Of a stretch of 64,000 nt of DNA, positions 32,939-44,434 are shown in pieces. The number at the start of each line of letters is the position of its first letter. Position 1 is the first letter of the stretch. The stretch comes from Saussurea involucrata (Eukaryota > Streptophyta > Magnoliopsida > Asterales > Asteraceae): positions 90,294,295-90,358,294 of the forward strand of contig CM066327.1 of assembly GCA_033807775.1 (NCBI GenBank). Direction: 5' to 3'. The position numbers were made by a program, and so were the translations under genes. Under the pieces are notes generated by a model that made no database searches, was not told where the DNA came from, and saw only the letters and a list, made by a program, of their open reading frames with translations.

Positions 32939-34317
32939 ACCCCGCTAAAGCAGAAGTACGGGATGTCACAGTCCAAGGTTTCATTGCGTAAGGTAGAAGA
33001 CAACACACAATCATCATATCAAAAAAAAATTACAAAAGTACATCTTGTACCTAAATACAAACTTGTCCAAAAGCATAAATTGACATGATAAAGAAAATTT
33101 TGGATGCCGCTACTTGTGGTGCCTTCTAAAGTTCAACCTTACTTGATATTTCCTGAAAAGCATGTAAAGGAGAGGGTCAACTATTGAATAGGTGGTGAGT
33201 TCACAGGTTTTCGGTATGCATAATAGTTTTAATGCAAGTTTGTAAATCCGCACAATAGATTGAGTATTCGGTTGTAGTTATAAAGCATTATTGTAAATCA
33301 GCACAATGGATTAAGAGTTCGTTTGTCAACATGCGCAAGGTATATTATCGTATGCAAATATGTTAAAGTAATGAGCCCACTACCCAAACCTAATTACGGA
33401 ATGCCCCAAACTGCATGTTCCATCGCCAACAGGCTTACGGAATTACGGAATTACGGAAGATAGTAATTATGCACTCGCGAGGTGAGTGGGTGTCAACCAA
33501 ATAACGTTATCCATAATACTAACGGCTCAAAACGTGAGTTAATGGGTAATGTAGAGTAAACGGGGACTTAATAGCAAAACTCAGAATCAACTAACATAAG
33601 CATACATACCATAGTGCATAAAAGTTCGTAGTAATGTAAATCATTTGAGTAAATAGTACAACCGATGCGTAATAAGATCGTAACATGCTTTTCACCCCCA
33701 AAATGTACAAAATAGTAAAAAGGGGCTGTGAAAACTCACTTGATGCGCGGTGAAATTCCGAGAATCTCTTACAAAATACTTCGGTGTGATCCTACTTCGA
33801 ACCTACGAACGTATGGTCACTAGTGAGTTTTAATCTTAAGAGTTCAGTAATAGCTAACTATCCAAATCGTCATAAAATGCCTTGGTTGTGATTAAAAATT
33901 ATAAATTATATAGAGTTAACTGAAATTAGTAATCAAAACATATATACTTCATGCTTGTTAGATTGACGTTACTGCAATTTCGCCACAACAAGTAACGAAA
34001 AGGGTCTAAAATTAAAAGTTACATATATTATATATATACCACGATTTCATCCCAAGAATGATGAAAAGGGTTCAAAATGTAAAGTTAGAATATACAAAAT
34101 GCATATACATATAGTATATATATATACCGCAATTTCATCATAAGAATGATGAAAAGGGTTCAAGAGTTAGTTTTTAATCATAGAAGAAATTATCCTTTGC
34201 TGTCCAGAATTTGTTGTCACTTTCAGTTTGTTTTTGGATACCTTCCAGAGGCATTTAGGTTAAGATATTTTATGTGCATGTAACTTACTGTGTTAGGAAA
34301 CTTTTGGTATAAGAACC
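32938..34317. mobile_element. Block J: unclassified LTR-like insertion in copia G
   Basis: About 1.38 kb of non-coding DNA between integrase (ending at RRNRT) and the KSYRIYL linker of G. About 300 bp of the integrase C-terminus is missing, so insertion came with deletion or later recombination. It begins CACACCCCGC and contains AAACTCACTTGATG, phrases common in plant gypsy LTRs. Near its right end an ATTTC...AAAAGGGT unit repeats three times (about 33975, 34045, 34130). I could not find clean ends or a target duplication. Confidence 0.5.
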
Positions 34318-35416
34318 ATACGTTCTGTTACGTCGTTCTACAACACCGTTTTGTTCAGGAGTTCTGGCGGCAGAAAATTGTTGCATAATCCCATGTGATT
34401 CATAGAAATCACCTAGGACTTTGTTCTTGAATTCTGTACCATTATCCGAACGCACGATTTTAACTAAGATATGCATGTTGTTTTGAGCTGCCTTGATAAC
34501 ACCAATGAGAAGTTCTGAAGTTTCATCTTTTGACCGAAGAAACTTAACCCATGTATATCTTGAGAAATCATCGACTATTACCAAGACGTATTTCCTCCCA
34601 TTTATGCTTTCCATTTTCATTGGACCGCACAAATCCACATGTAACAGCTCAAGTATACTCTTCGTTGTTGGTTCCGGTTTAGGCTTGTGAGGAATCCTCT
34701 TCATCTTTCCTTTCTCACACGCATCACATAGATTTTCGGCATTGAATTTCAAAGTTGGAAGCCCCCCGAACTGAATCTCCTAAAACCAGCTTTTGAATGT
34801 ATTGAAAATTTAAATGAGATAACCGTCGGTGCCATGGCCAACTTTGTTCTTCGGAAGTTTTGGATAAAAGACACACTTCATTGGTCGGTTTGATATTTGA
34901 CAAGTTGATTGTATATAGATATGACTTGCGAGTTCCAACAAGAAGTTCTGTTCCTTCCTCGGTTTTGCCACAGCATATTGTCTTCTTGAAGTTCACCTCC
35001 AAATCCTTATCGCAAAACTGACCTATACTAAACAGGTTGTGCTCCAATCCTTCAACATAATTGACCTTCTTTATCGTAAGATTGTCTTGAATGATATCTC
35101 CAAAACCTTTGATAGGAGCAACCTGATTGTTTCCAAATCTTACACGACCAAGATCTTTTTCCACAAAATTAGTTAACATGTGTCGTTGACCTGTCATATG
35201 CTTCGAACATCCTGAATCTAAATACCATAACTTATGTTTCTGCATCAATAAGATTGAAACAGTTTTAGGTACCCATTGAATATTGGGTCCTTTTTGGTTA
35301 GCTTGAGAAGATGTGATTTTAGATTTTTGTGTCTTCTTCTTTTTCTTCAAATTTGACTTTCTTTTACCACTTGGGATAAAGTAAGAATTATCCCAACAAC
35401 AAGAACCAGGCATAGC
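34318..35416 (-). pseudogene. Copia G protease and integrase core
   Basis: Contains the gag-protease junction (GPNIQWVPK), protease with an intact active site (WYLDSGCSKHMTG), the GAG-pre-integrase zinc region (WHRRLSHLNF, CDACEKGKM) and integrase core (HVDLCGPM, VRSDNGTEFK, EQNGVVERRNRT), so D, D and E are present. A frameshift lies where the two frames overlap (34724-34752). It ends abruptly at block J. On the other side copia H interrupts the gag just upstream of protease at 35416. Confidence 0.92.
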
Positions 35417-35617
35417 TGTTATTCCAAGATCAAACAAGAATAGAGAGAGAATCTAGAGAGAGAAGTACGTCATCTATTACTCTCAATATGTGAACTGTTA
35501 GATACAAAAGCTTAACACAAGGGTTTATATACCCCTTGACTAGACAAAGTCAAACTACACTTATTACAAAAGCATTACATAATAAGCCTTGATTACAACA
35601 TAAATGTAGCATTAACA
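35417..35617 (-). repeat. 3' LTR of copia H
   Basis: 201 bp from TGTTATTCC to GCATTAACA, followed by a reverse polypurine tract ATCTCCCCTTTG (35618-35629). Confidence 0.95.
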
Positions 35618-35629
35618 ATCTCCCCTTTG

Positions 35630-36526
35630 TAATAAAGGGCGCTCGAATCTTCTGTGTTGGCGATTCTTGCCAATCAAAATTTCCAAGCGTCTTAGAGTTT
35701 TCCGGAAGTTCAGCCTTGTGTCGATTGTTTCTATTGTTCTCCTCAAAAGTCTGATCTCAGCATTATCAACCGGGTAAGAATTTCTTCTTGATTCCATGAA
35801 CTTCTTTATAACTTCCTTCAGTCTGTGATCTAACTGTAATCGGATGATCTTCAAAGTTCCATCAGAATACTTACCAATTTCTTCAAATCTGAGAAAACGT
35901 CTGACACCTGATTGATCTCTATATACAATCCCATAAGGGTCTTCTACAATAGAAAATAGAGGATAGCTGTCAATATTCGGCAAATCTCTATCAAGTCTTT
36001 TCACATTGACTACTGGCTGGAAGCTTTCAACAGCAAGCTGGAAGTCAAAGCATCTATAGAAGCTGACTTGACGGCGTAAGAAACGCTTGACTGCTTCCAG
36101 AGCCCTGAGGATATCATCCGTACGAATAGTCATGTCTCGAAATTGATGATAGATTACCTCAAAGTCATCAATAGATAGATCATTTAAGTCTGCTTCAGAA
36201 AACCGATATCTTTGACAATCTTGACGTTCAACATAAAATATTGGATACCAAATTCTGACAAAGTTACCTATCTCCACCTTAAGTACCCTTACGATTCCAT
36301 GCTTCGAGAACACCAGAAGTCTTCCTTGACGAATACACTTGATGAATATCAGATATTCGTACTGATACGAATCAGGCTCCTTTTCAATACCCAGAATTGC
36401 ATGAATATTCACTTTTCTTCTTTTCTTGACATAAAAATTCCGTTCAGTGTCTTCAAGAAAAGCAGACCTTATTCTGGTTACTTGATATCTTTCTTCAAGT
36501 CTTTGCATACGTTGCTGTCTATTCAA
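35630..36526 (-). pseudogene. Copia H post-pol gene, C-terminal domain
   Basis: A frame from 36526 to 35612, about 304 residues, which runs through the polypurine tract and ends inside it. It is rich in Arg and hydrophobic residues: IWYPIFYVER, FSEADLNDLSIDDF, DPYGIVYRDQSG, FLRFEEIGKYSDGTL. The same phrases in the same order occur in G (25324-26031). The YGI...DGNHHFQR phrase of copia I is a weaker match. Function unknown. Confidence 0.75.
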
Positions 36527-36561
36527 AGCGGGACCTGGTTGAAGAATGCTAGGTGGAACAT

Positions 36562-37545
36562 TTAGAGGTTGATCAGGAATTTCTGAGTTAGCTCTAGACG
36601 ACTCACCCTGAATAAATGTTCTTTCTGAACAACCGGAGGACTTTGTTGAACTAGAACTTCTGGATCTTGGACTGGAGAATGTGCTAAAGGAGATTGGTGA
36701 CCAAAGTCTTCATTGTCCGATAAATCTCCATAAAGCATGTTGACAACATCATTATCTTTCTCATCAACTTCAACATCAACTTCTGTGTCAGATATAACTA
36801 TGATATCATCTTGATCTTCTTCTTTGATCTTCCAAAACTTATCAAATATCCTTTGAACATCATCATCAGAATCAATCTCAACATAGTTGGAGAAGAAATT
36901 ACGCATATCATCAAAGTCTTCAGACTCATGCACGTTTGAAGTCTCCGGACATCTAGTTGAAACAAGTGTAGAATCTGGATCAACATAAACAACTAGTTGC
37001 AGATTATTTATGTTCACGGGCTCAACATAGTTAATATCTGAAGCCATAGCCATCAAATCAACATCATTTAATAACTCATCAACTAGATTTCCTGGATCAA
37101 CTTCTTCATCTCTTTCCTCATTCGCCCTTTCCTCATTCGCCCTTTCAGTTGCCTCTTCAAACACACTTTCTTCAACTCTTCGTCTTTTAGAATTCTCCCC
37201 CTCATGAGCTTGATGACCCGGATCATCTTGGTCATGTCTACGCTTAAGAGACGAACCAGCAGCAGATTGGCAAGTTTCTTCATGTGAAGCCACTCTTTCA
37301 GAAAGCGTAGAAAGGGCATCTGTCATCAACTTTAAGCCCTTCTGAATTTCAGTAAAACCATCTTCAACCTCAGTTCTGAAAGATTGGAACTCATTCACCA
37401 ATGTAGATACGCGAGGATCAGAAACTGGCACCGGGGTAGGAGTAGAAGACGGAGGCGGAGTTGGTTGAAAATTGCGAAGTAGAGAAAGAAGATCTTTATC
37501 TTGATGCTCCGGATAAGACATAGATAATAATCGCGCGTAGAGCAT
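36562..37545 (-). pseudogene. Copia H post-pol gene, central region
   Basis: 327 residues. A helical stretch (VSTLVNEFQSFRTEVEDGF) with heptad-like spacing comes first. A basic-histidine motif (LKRRHDQDDPGHQAHEGE) and a possible nuclear-localisation run (NSKRRRVEE) follow, and long acidic runs end it. The layout coiled coil, basic motif, acidic region is close to that of G and I. Confidence 0.7.
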
Positions 37546-37725
37546 ATCAGAAAGTTCTGAAATCGGAATATCCTGAATACCCTGTTGCGATGTAGGTGGA
37601 GCTTGAACTGAAGACTGAATTGGCGGTTGAGTTGGCGGTTGAGAAACTGGTCGACTTGAAGGCTCCCGAATGACAACACCCGTCGGTCGTCTAAACGGAA
37701 TATCAACTGGAATCTCAGGAATATC

Positions 37726-39207
37726 TTATACTTTCCCTTTACCCTTCAGCATCGCCTTCATTTTGAGTAACTGCTCATTCTTTTCGGCCTCCATTCGGTC
37801 ATTCATCGTCTTCAATAACTCATCAAGTGACATTGTGCCCGACGTTCCTTGAACTGTCATATTTGCTTCTTGACCTGTGATATTTCTATCAGATGCTCTA
37901 GTAGCTCGAAGATCAAGTTCATCTACCTCAAAATTTGCCACATTTGTATTTATCGGAACTGTATCTGTCGTGTCAACCGTATTGCCTTCCGATAAATTTG
38001 TTCCAGAAACATGTGTGACCTCAACTGTCGATTCTCGAAAGACAGATTCACCAAAATCCATATCTCCACCATTTCCACCATTATCATCATCATCAACATC
38101 TTCATCATCCGCTTCGTCATCATCATCATCACTTTCAGAACTACTGGAGACAACATCTTCTTCACTTTGAAGTTGTTGTTCTTCTTGTTCAGATTCTGCT
38201 TGAACATCTTGCACTTGAAATTCTATTCCATGTTCTACACAGTATTCAATAACCTCTTCATCTTCTGGATCTGCATATGTCTGAATAAGCTCCGGTGGAA
38301 TAGGCATAAAATGATCAAATGAACGTTTCTGCCTGTTGATATAACTCATTTCAAAATCAGGAGCTTGAACCCAGTTATGTCTTCTTGGAATGTCTCTATT
38401 ACTCCTTAGCATGCTCCAGACAATTAGCTCCATAAACCGAATAAATGGTATAAACTTCCGTTCCTTGAACGTGCCTTTAGAATACACAAGTTCACACAAC
38501 TCGGTCCAAAAGATAAGAGCATAATCCACATGCAAATCATGTATAATAGCATGAAAAAGACGTAAGTAATGAAGACTGGCGTTATCTGTACCAGAATGTT
38601 TGGAAGTCTAACATCTGTTAATGACTGAGCACAACGCATACCAGACTGGTGGAAGACGTGCCTTCTCGAATTGACTAACCATAGTCAAATTGCCAACATA
38701 TCCTAAATCTCTAATCCCAGCTAAAATCTCTTCTTCCGGAGGATAATCATCAAAATCTGTGCGTCCCGGTCTCGAATCAGCTTCTGGAAGACGTAGTATT
38801 AAACGAAGACGACGATAATCCGGAAAAGTCTCAAACTGATCTATCTGAATTGAGAATCGAGGTAGTGAAGCATCATCTATCTTTCTGATCGAGTGCCAGG
38901 CTTGTTGCAGATAAACTTCAGGAATTCCATGACGTGCCGTTAACGCATAACTGATTGGATGACCTCGAAAAATGGAAAGAATAATTGGATGGATTCTCAC
39001 TCTGTCAAGGTTGACATAGTGATTGTTTGGCTTGTAAGACAAGACATACATTCCGCGAGGGAAAACATCTTCCGGAGAACTCCTTCTGGTAGACAAATCA
39101 GCACCCGAAGAAGGAAAAGAAGGAAGAGGTCGATCTCGAGAAGCATGATCAGATGGTTGATTCTCATCTTCCTGAACCTGAGGATCCTGATTGTCATTTG
39201 AAGCCAT
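37726..39207 (-). pseudogene. Copia H post-pol gene, N-terminal domain and acidic region
   Basis: Starts at ATG 39207, seven bases after a predicted splice acceptor. A stop near 38608 divides it into 199 and 269 residues. The first part matches G closely (IFRGHPISYAL, YLQQAWHSI, PPVWYALCSVINRC). The second has a PRRHNWVQAP phrase matching PRRENAVLGP of G and then acidic Ser/Asp-rich runs. It probably continues into 37545-36562 after a frameshift. Confidence 0.78.
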
Positions 39208-39214
39208 ATCTCTC

Positions 39215-39793
39215 CTAAGGAATACACAAACAAGATGTAATTAGTAAGCAACAATCACCATGAAAGAGAATAGAAAACACAAAAAAAAATTGAATGAAAG
39301 AAAAAAAAATTAAGTCTAAAATTCGCCATAGTCTGTGGCGCAAAGCATGAAATGCGCCATAGGCTGTAGCGCAAATCAGAGATAGACAAAAATTAGAAGA
39401 AAAACGCCATAGGCTGTGGCGCAAAGAATGAATTGCGCTACCAGCTGTGGTGCAAAGTGGGAATTGCGCTAACAGCGGTGGCGCAATTCTCACTTGAACT
39501 CAGATCTCAAATAACGCGACAAACGTCAGATCGAACCAAATCCAAAAATTAGGCAATCTAGAAGAGTTTATAGGCATCGAATCAAAAATTAAACACATTG
39601 AAAGCATCAAACGACCCTAAACCAACACTTAGAAACCCTAATTTCATGTGAATCCTAAAATCGAAAAATCTGACAAAGTAGTTCGCACAGAAAATTGTCT
39701 AATTTTCAAAATTCGATTGAAAGAAATGCAATACCAGATTGAATCGATTCTGAAATAATGAAATAACTAAGAAGAGAGATTTGAAAGACATAC
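39215..39793 (-). other. Predicted 5' UTR intron of copia H post-pol gene
   Basis: Minus-strand donor CAG|GTATGT at 39793, close to the plant consensus, and acceptor TTCCTTAG at 39215, shortly before ATG 39207. The intron (579 nt) contains the GCGCCATAGGCTGTGGCGCA array (39325-39490). Confidence 0.65.
39325..39490 (-). repeat. Copia H GCGC motif array inside the intron
   Basis: Seven or more copies of GCGCCATAGGCTGTGGCGCA or its halves. The unit is itself an imperfect palindrome (TGCGCCA and TGGCGCA arms). The same motif recurs upstream of the internal TATA box (39970-40035) and in the element leader (61185-61430). Confidence 0.8.
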
Positions 39794-39908
39794 CTGAATC
39801 GATGAACAGTACGTAACCTCAGAAATTGAATCGAATAGGAGTCGAGAGAAATGCCAGAGATAAATCGCAAGTGAAAGAATGAAGTGAAAGTCAATAAATG
39901 GTCAAACC

Positions 39909-40035
39909 CTTTTATAAACCCTTTGAAAAACGATTTTTGATAAAAAAAAAAACAAAAATACTGAATTAATGAGAATTGCACCACCTACAGTTGCGCAAAT
40001 CTAGATTTGCGCCACTAAGGGTAGCGCAATATGGA
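39909..40035 (-). promoter_or_regulatory. Internal promoter of copia H post-pol gene
   Basis: On the minus strand, GCGC-type motifs (40030-39970) are followed by GTTTATAAAAGGG, with TATAAAAG at 39916-39909. This lies about 116 bp before the predicted splice donor at 39793. The spacing is similar to G and I (about 125-130 bp). Confidence 0.6.
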
Positions 40036-41454
40036 CTTGAAGTTTTTTTTAAATGATTTTTCATATGTTAGACTCATTTCACTCCCCCTACAAAAATGCA
40101 TTAGATAAACTAAGATTAAAATAGCATTTGGAAAACTTACCTGAAGAAAATCTCAGAAACCCATACCTGCTCAATCTTTGTATTTTCGGATACGTACCAT
40201 TCAGCAAATTGTGCTCCCCCTCAAATAGAGAACCTATGATATTTCTTCCCTTCAAGATAATAATCCATGAACTCTCTCCCCCTCAAAATTAGCTTATCTT
40301 TTGAAATCGCCCCCCCTCAAAATCACACACAGTATAACTCCACACATCATAGTATGAAACATTTCACGTAAAACATCATTTATGGAAACTGAAAAACATT
40401 AAATTATATAACATAACTACTGACTATAGAATATTTGAACACTGAACAAATAAAATTCAACTCAATGAAAGTAGACATGTTCTTCAAACAAATGACATCA
40501 AATGCATGCTTTTGGATTCAGAAACAAGTCATGCTTGCATATCAAGTTACAATTTGTTCAGTTTCAACCTCTTATTTAAATCTATTTGGTGTGCTAGCAT
40601 GCGAAATATGATTTGCCACAATCAAATGTACTTCTGAAACCTATAAGAATACTTTGCTCTTACTCACACTATATGACTGAAATTAGAATTTCCACAAATT
40701 TATAAGTTTATCGCGACATTGTAATTTCCCCAAGATATAAGAGATGTGTGCTCATTGGCATCTTTTATTTTGTGCACATTGGCATCTTTTTATAAAAAAG
40801 GTTTATTAAGACTAAGATACACCGTAAACGTAACTTTCTATCTGGTTCTATAGCAGGATTTGGGTCAGCCAATCCCAGACCAGTTGGCCTTAGGGGCTAG
40901 GTAGGGAGCACCCCTTGGAACTTACTCTTCCAAACCAGAAAGGCTACATCGATATATCCTAATCCCATCTGTACCAGTAGGACATGGCTTTCTATCTGAT
41001 TCTATAGCAGGATTTGGGTCAGCCAATCCCAGATCAATTGATCTTAGGGGCTAGGTATCAAGTACCCCTTGGGACTTAATCTCCCAAACCAAATAGGCCA
41101 CAGACACAAACTTTCAAACCTAATGATTTTTTTTATTTTTTTATTTTTATTGCATCTCAATCACTTGGTTATAAAACTTTGTGCTTCCCTCATATTTTCA
41201 TTTCCATTCTTCATTCTGACAATTAGGCTTTGTGAGCATCGTATTCTATATAAGTCTAGATTTAGACAGTTTTGCGCATATATCAAAATTTCATTCATGT
41301 TTTGCTGACCTTTCGATTTATTTCAGAAGCGAAAGTTGAAGCAAATAAAACTCAGATATCACAAAATTACTTGTAAAATCACCCTTGACACACATTTTAT
41401 TCATTGAATGAAAATAGAAATATTTTCACTTTAATGAATTAAATTTGTGAAGGT
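40036..41454 (-). other. Copia H spacer after pol: polypurine tracts and direct repeat
   Basis: No gene seen. On the minus strand GGGGGAG-type tracts occur near 40083, 40214, 40277 and 40308. A direct repeat of about 115 bp with a 154-bp period lies at about 40838-40955 and 40992-41105 (CTATAGCAGGATTTGGGTCA in each copy). Confidence 0.6.
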
Positions 41455-43393
41455 TCAAACTTTCAAGTTCAACATGCCGAGTTTTGATAAAAGAAAATTG
41501 AAACGCTTTTCATCCAATGCCTTGGTGAAAATATCGGCAAGTTGATAGTCAGTAGGTACGAAATATAATTCGATTGTACCGTTCTCCACATGATGTTTTA
41601 TGAAATGATATCGCATGTCGATGTGTTTAGTCTTTGTGTGCTGAACCGGATTTACCGAGATGGCGATTGCTGATTTGCTATCACAATAGATCGGTATGGT
41701 CTTGTATAGCAAACCATAATCTTGTAATTGTTTCTTCATCCAAAGAACCTGAGAACAGCAACTGGCGGCGGCCACGTATTCAGCTTCAGCCGTTGAAATT
41801 GATACACAGTTCTGTTTCTTTGACGCCCAACTAATCAGCCTATCTCCTAGTAATTGTACATGACCCGATGTACTTTTCCGGTCCAGTTGACTTCCACCAT
41901 AATCTGCATCAGAATAAGCAGTTAGTTTATAATCTGAACTCTTTGCATACCACAAACCTAAATATGGAGTTCCTTTCAGATATCTGAAAATTCGTTTGAC
42001 TGCCATCCGATGAGATTCTTTGGGTTTTGCTTGAAATCTGGCACACAAACATGTAGAGAACATGATGTCTGGCCTACTAGCTGTTAAGTACATTAACGAT
42101 CCAATCATCCCTCGGTATTCTCGAACATCAACTTCTTTACCATCTGGATCTAGACCAAGTTTTGCACCATGAGCCATCGGAGTGCGAATTGTAGTGCCCT
42201 TATCCATTTTGAATTTCTTCAAAATATTAAAGACATACATTGACTGGTTGATAAAGATTCCATCAGGTAATTGCTTAAATTGAAGTCCAAGGAAGAAATT
42301 AATTTCCCCCATCATGCTCATTTTAAACCTAGAAGTCATGAGACCAGAAAACCATGTACTCAAAGATTTGTTAGTAGCACCAAAAATAATGTCATCTACA
42401 TAAATTTGTACTAAGCAGATATCATGATTTTCACGATAAATGAATAAAGTTGTGTCAATAGCTCCCTTGATAAATCCAGATTCTAGCAAAAAGGTTGACA
42501 ATTCGTCGTACGACGCACGCGGTGCTTGTTTCAGACCATACAAGGCCTTATCAAGACGATACACAAAATCAGGTTTATCTTGATCAATAAACCCCTCTGG
42601 TTGGGATACATAAACTTCTTCTTTAAGTCCCCCGTACAGAAAAGATGTCTTGACATCCATCTGATATACGGTAAAGTCTCGATAAGTTGCAAAAGCAAGA
42701 AACATTCTGACAGCTTCTAATCTTGCAACTGGCGCGTATGTCTCATCATAATCTATACCTTCTTGTTGTCGATAACCCTTCGCTACCAAACGAGCTTTAT
42801 TTCTCACAACAATACCATCTTTATCCTTTTTGTTCTTGAAAATCCACTTAGTGCCGATTATGCTTTTTTCCTTTAGGCCTTGGAACAAGTCTCCACACCT
42901 TCAATGCTTCAAACTGATTTAACTCTTCCTGCATGTCAATAATCCAATATGGATCATTCAATGCTTCAGATACCTTTGATGGTTCAACATTGCTTAAGAA
43001 ACAAGCAAATAAGCATTCATTTGGAGTCGCAGACTTGGATCTTGTTGAAACACATGAAGATGGATCACCAATGATTTGATGAATTGGATGAGCCTTTGTC
43101 CATTTTGTTGTGTGAGGGAGGGGATCAACTGTCTCTTGAACACTTTCCAAAACTTGAGAAGGAGGTTCAGGTATTTCTGCTTCACTTGAAGAAACAGGTA
43201 TTACTTCTGGAGTTGGAGGAGATAACTCAACGACACTCTCAGATTCAGATTCTGGAACTGACGGTTGATTAACAATCGGATTTTGGTTTACTTCCTCATT
43301 AGGTTGAACAACTTCGGTTTCTTCTTGAATCTGAGATGAATTCATTTCATCGATTGTCATCGGCTCCACAACTTCAGGAATCACTTGTGGTTC
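41455..43393 (-). pseudogene. Copia H RT and RNase H
   Basis: The linker (43384-42848) reads to WRLVPRP and then a frameshift in an A-rich run near 42870 moves into a 477-residue frame (42888-41455). That frame has RT with ARLVAKGYRQQEG, YQMDVKTSFL and QIYVDDIIFGA, then RNase H with AYSDADYGG, DRKSTSGH and EAEYVAAASCCSQ, ending GMLNLKV. The large frame has no stops, so this is the best-preserved copia RT in the window. Its integrase half lies beyond copia I (56411-58006). Confidence 0.94.
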
Positions 43394-43398
43394 TTAAG

Positions 43399-44351
43399 TG
43401 TTGATCCAAACCCTCCGTGATTTGATAATGACCCTCTGTTATATACTTAGTGAAAATTGTAAGTAAACAATATGTATCAGAGTTTCACTATCGCTGATAA
43501 GTACTAAGATCTTCCAGTACCGCTGATAGGAACTCTCGCTCTTTAGATTAAACATTCAGCGAAACTGTTCACCATAATACTCTGAGCCTGTTCAGTACTT
43601 ATGGTGATCGCTGATAAGTTAGTTGTTTACTTATGATCTCTGAAGACAAGTTTCACGTCAACATAGGTTCTACACTGAAGTCGAAGATCAAGCTCAAGAA
43701 CCAGCGACAAGTCTCCTAATGAACTGATGCGGATCAGCGAAGACTCAGATTTGTCCAATCAACGTGAAGTATCAAGTACAAGACTTCAGCTATCGCTGAA
43801 CTCTATCACTCGCTGATGAAGAATGATAGATCGTTGAATCAACGAAAAGCTGATCATGAAGTCCTCCGTACAAAGTACTTTTGTCTTAACCACCCTTGTA
43901 CGACTCCGTACGATATGTCAGAAAAGAACCTCCTTATTGTCTGAATTCGTACAACCACCCTGATACTACACTGTTCAAACATGCGGCTACTTAGGTTGTC
44001 AACAAAGGTCAATGACATGCAACCAATTAGCTGCTGCCACGTGTAAAGTGTATACTGCCATGCAGTATATAAGAAGATGAACTCACTTCATTTTGAAGTA
44101 ACTTGCTAACTCTGGACAAGTTCATCCTTCTTATCTTGAGATAGGTTATTATTAGTAATTTCCTTCTCATTCTTAGTGCAAGAAACTTAGTGTTCCAACT
44201 TGTTTAGATTTAGGATTTATCCTTAATCTTGTTTTCGCAACAAGCTGTAAATTGTTAATGATTTATCAATAAACAATTTAGAAAAGTAAAATCTGTGTGT
44301 TTGTATTCAACCTCCCCTTCTACAAACTTGTATAGCCCTTCGGGACCAACA
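43399..44351 (+). repeat. 5' LTR of copia I with promoter
   Basis: CGCTGA/TCAGCG motifs are scattered from 43490 to 43840. They are followed by CCAAT near 44024, CACGTG in CCACGTGT (44037-44044) and TATATAAG (44066-44073). The transcript leader ends in TATAGCCCTTCGGGACCAACA-type sequence at the LTR edge. Confidence 0.93.
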
Positions 44352-44434
44352 AGTGGTATCAGAGCGGATTTGTTTAATCTCATAAACAAGATCTAATCTA
44401 TACTAAGATTTCTCTTCCTTGCTATTTCTGAAAA
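44352..44434 (+). other. Copia I primer-binding site and leader
   Basis: TGGTATCAGAGC at 44354-44365 matches initiator Met tRNA. The gag ATG follows at 44435. Confidence 0.92.

Noticed and set aside
32938..34317. Block J as a clean solo LTR
   Set aside because: No paired TG...CA ends or target duplication could be found, and flanking integrase sequence is missing.
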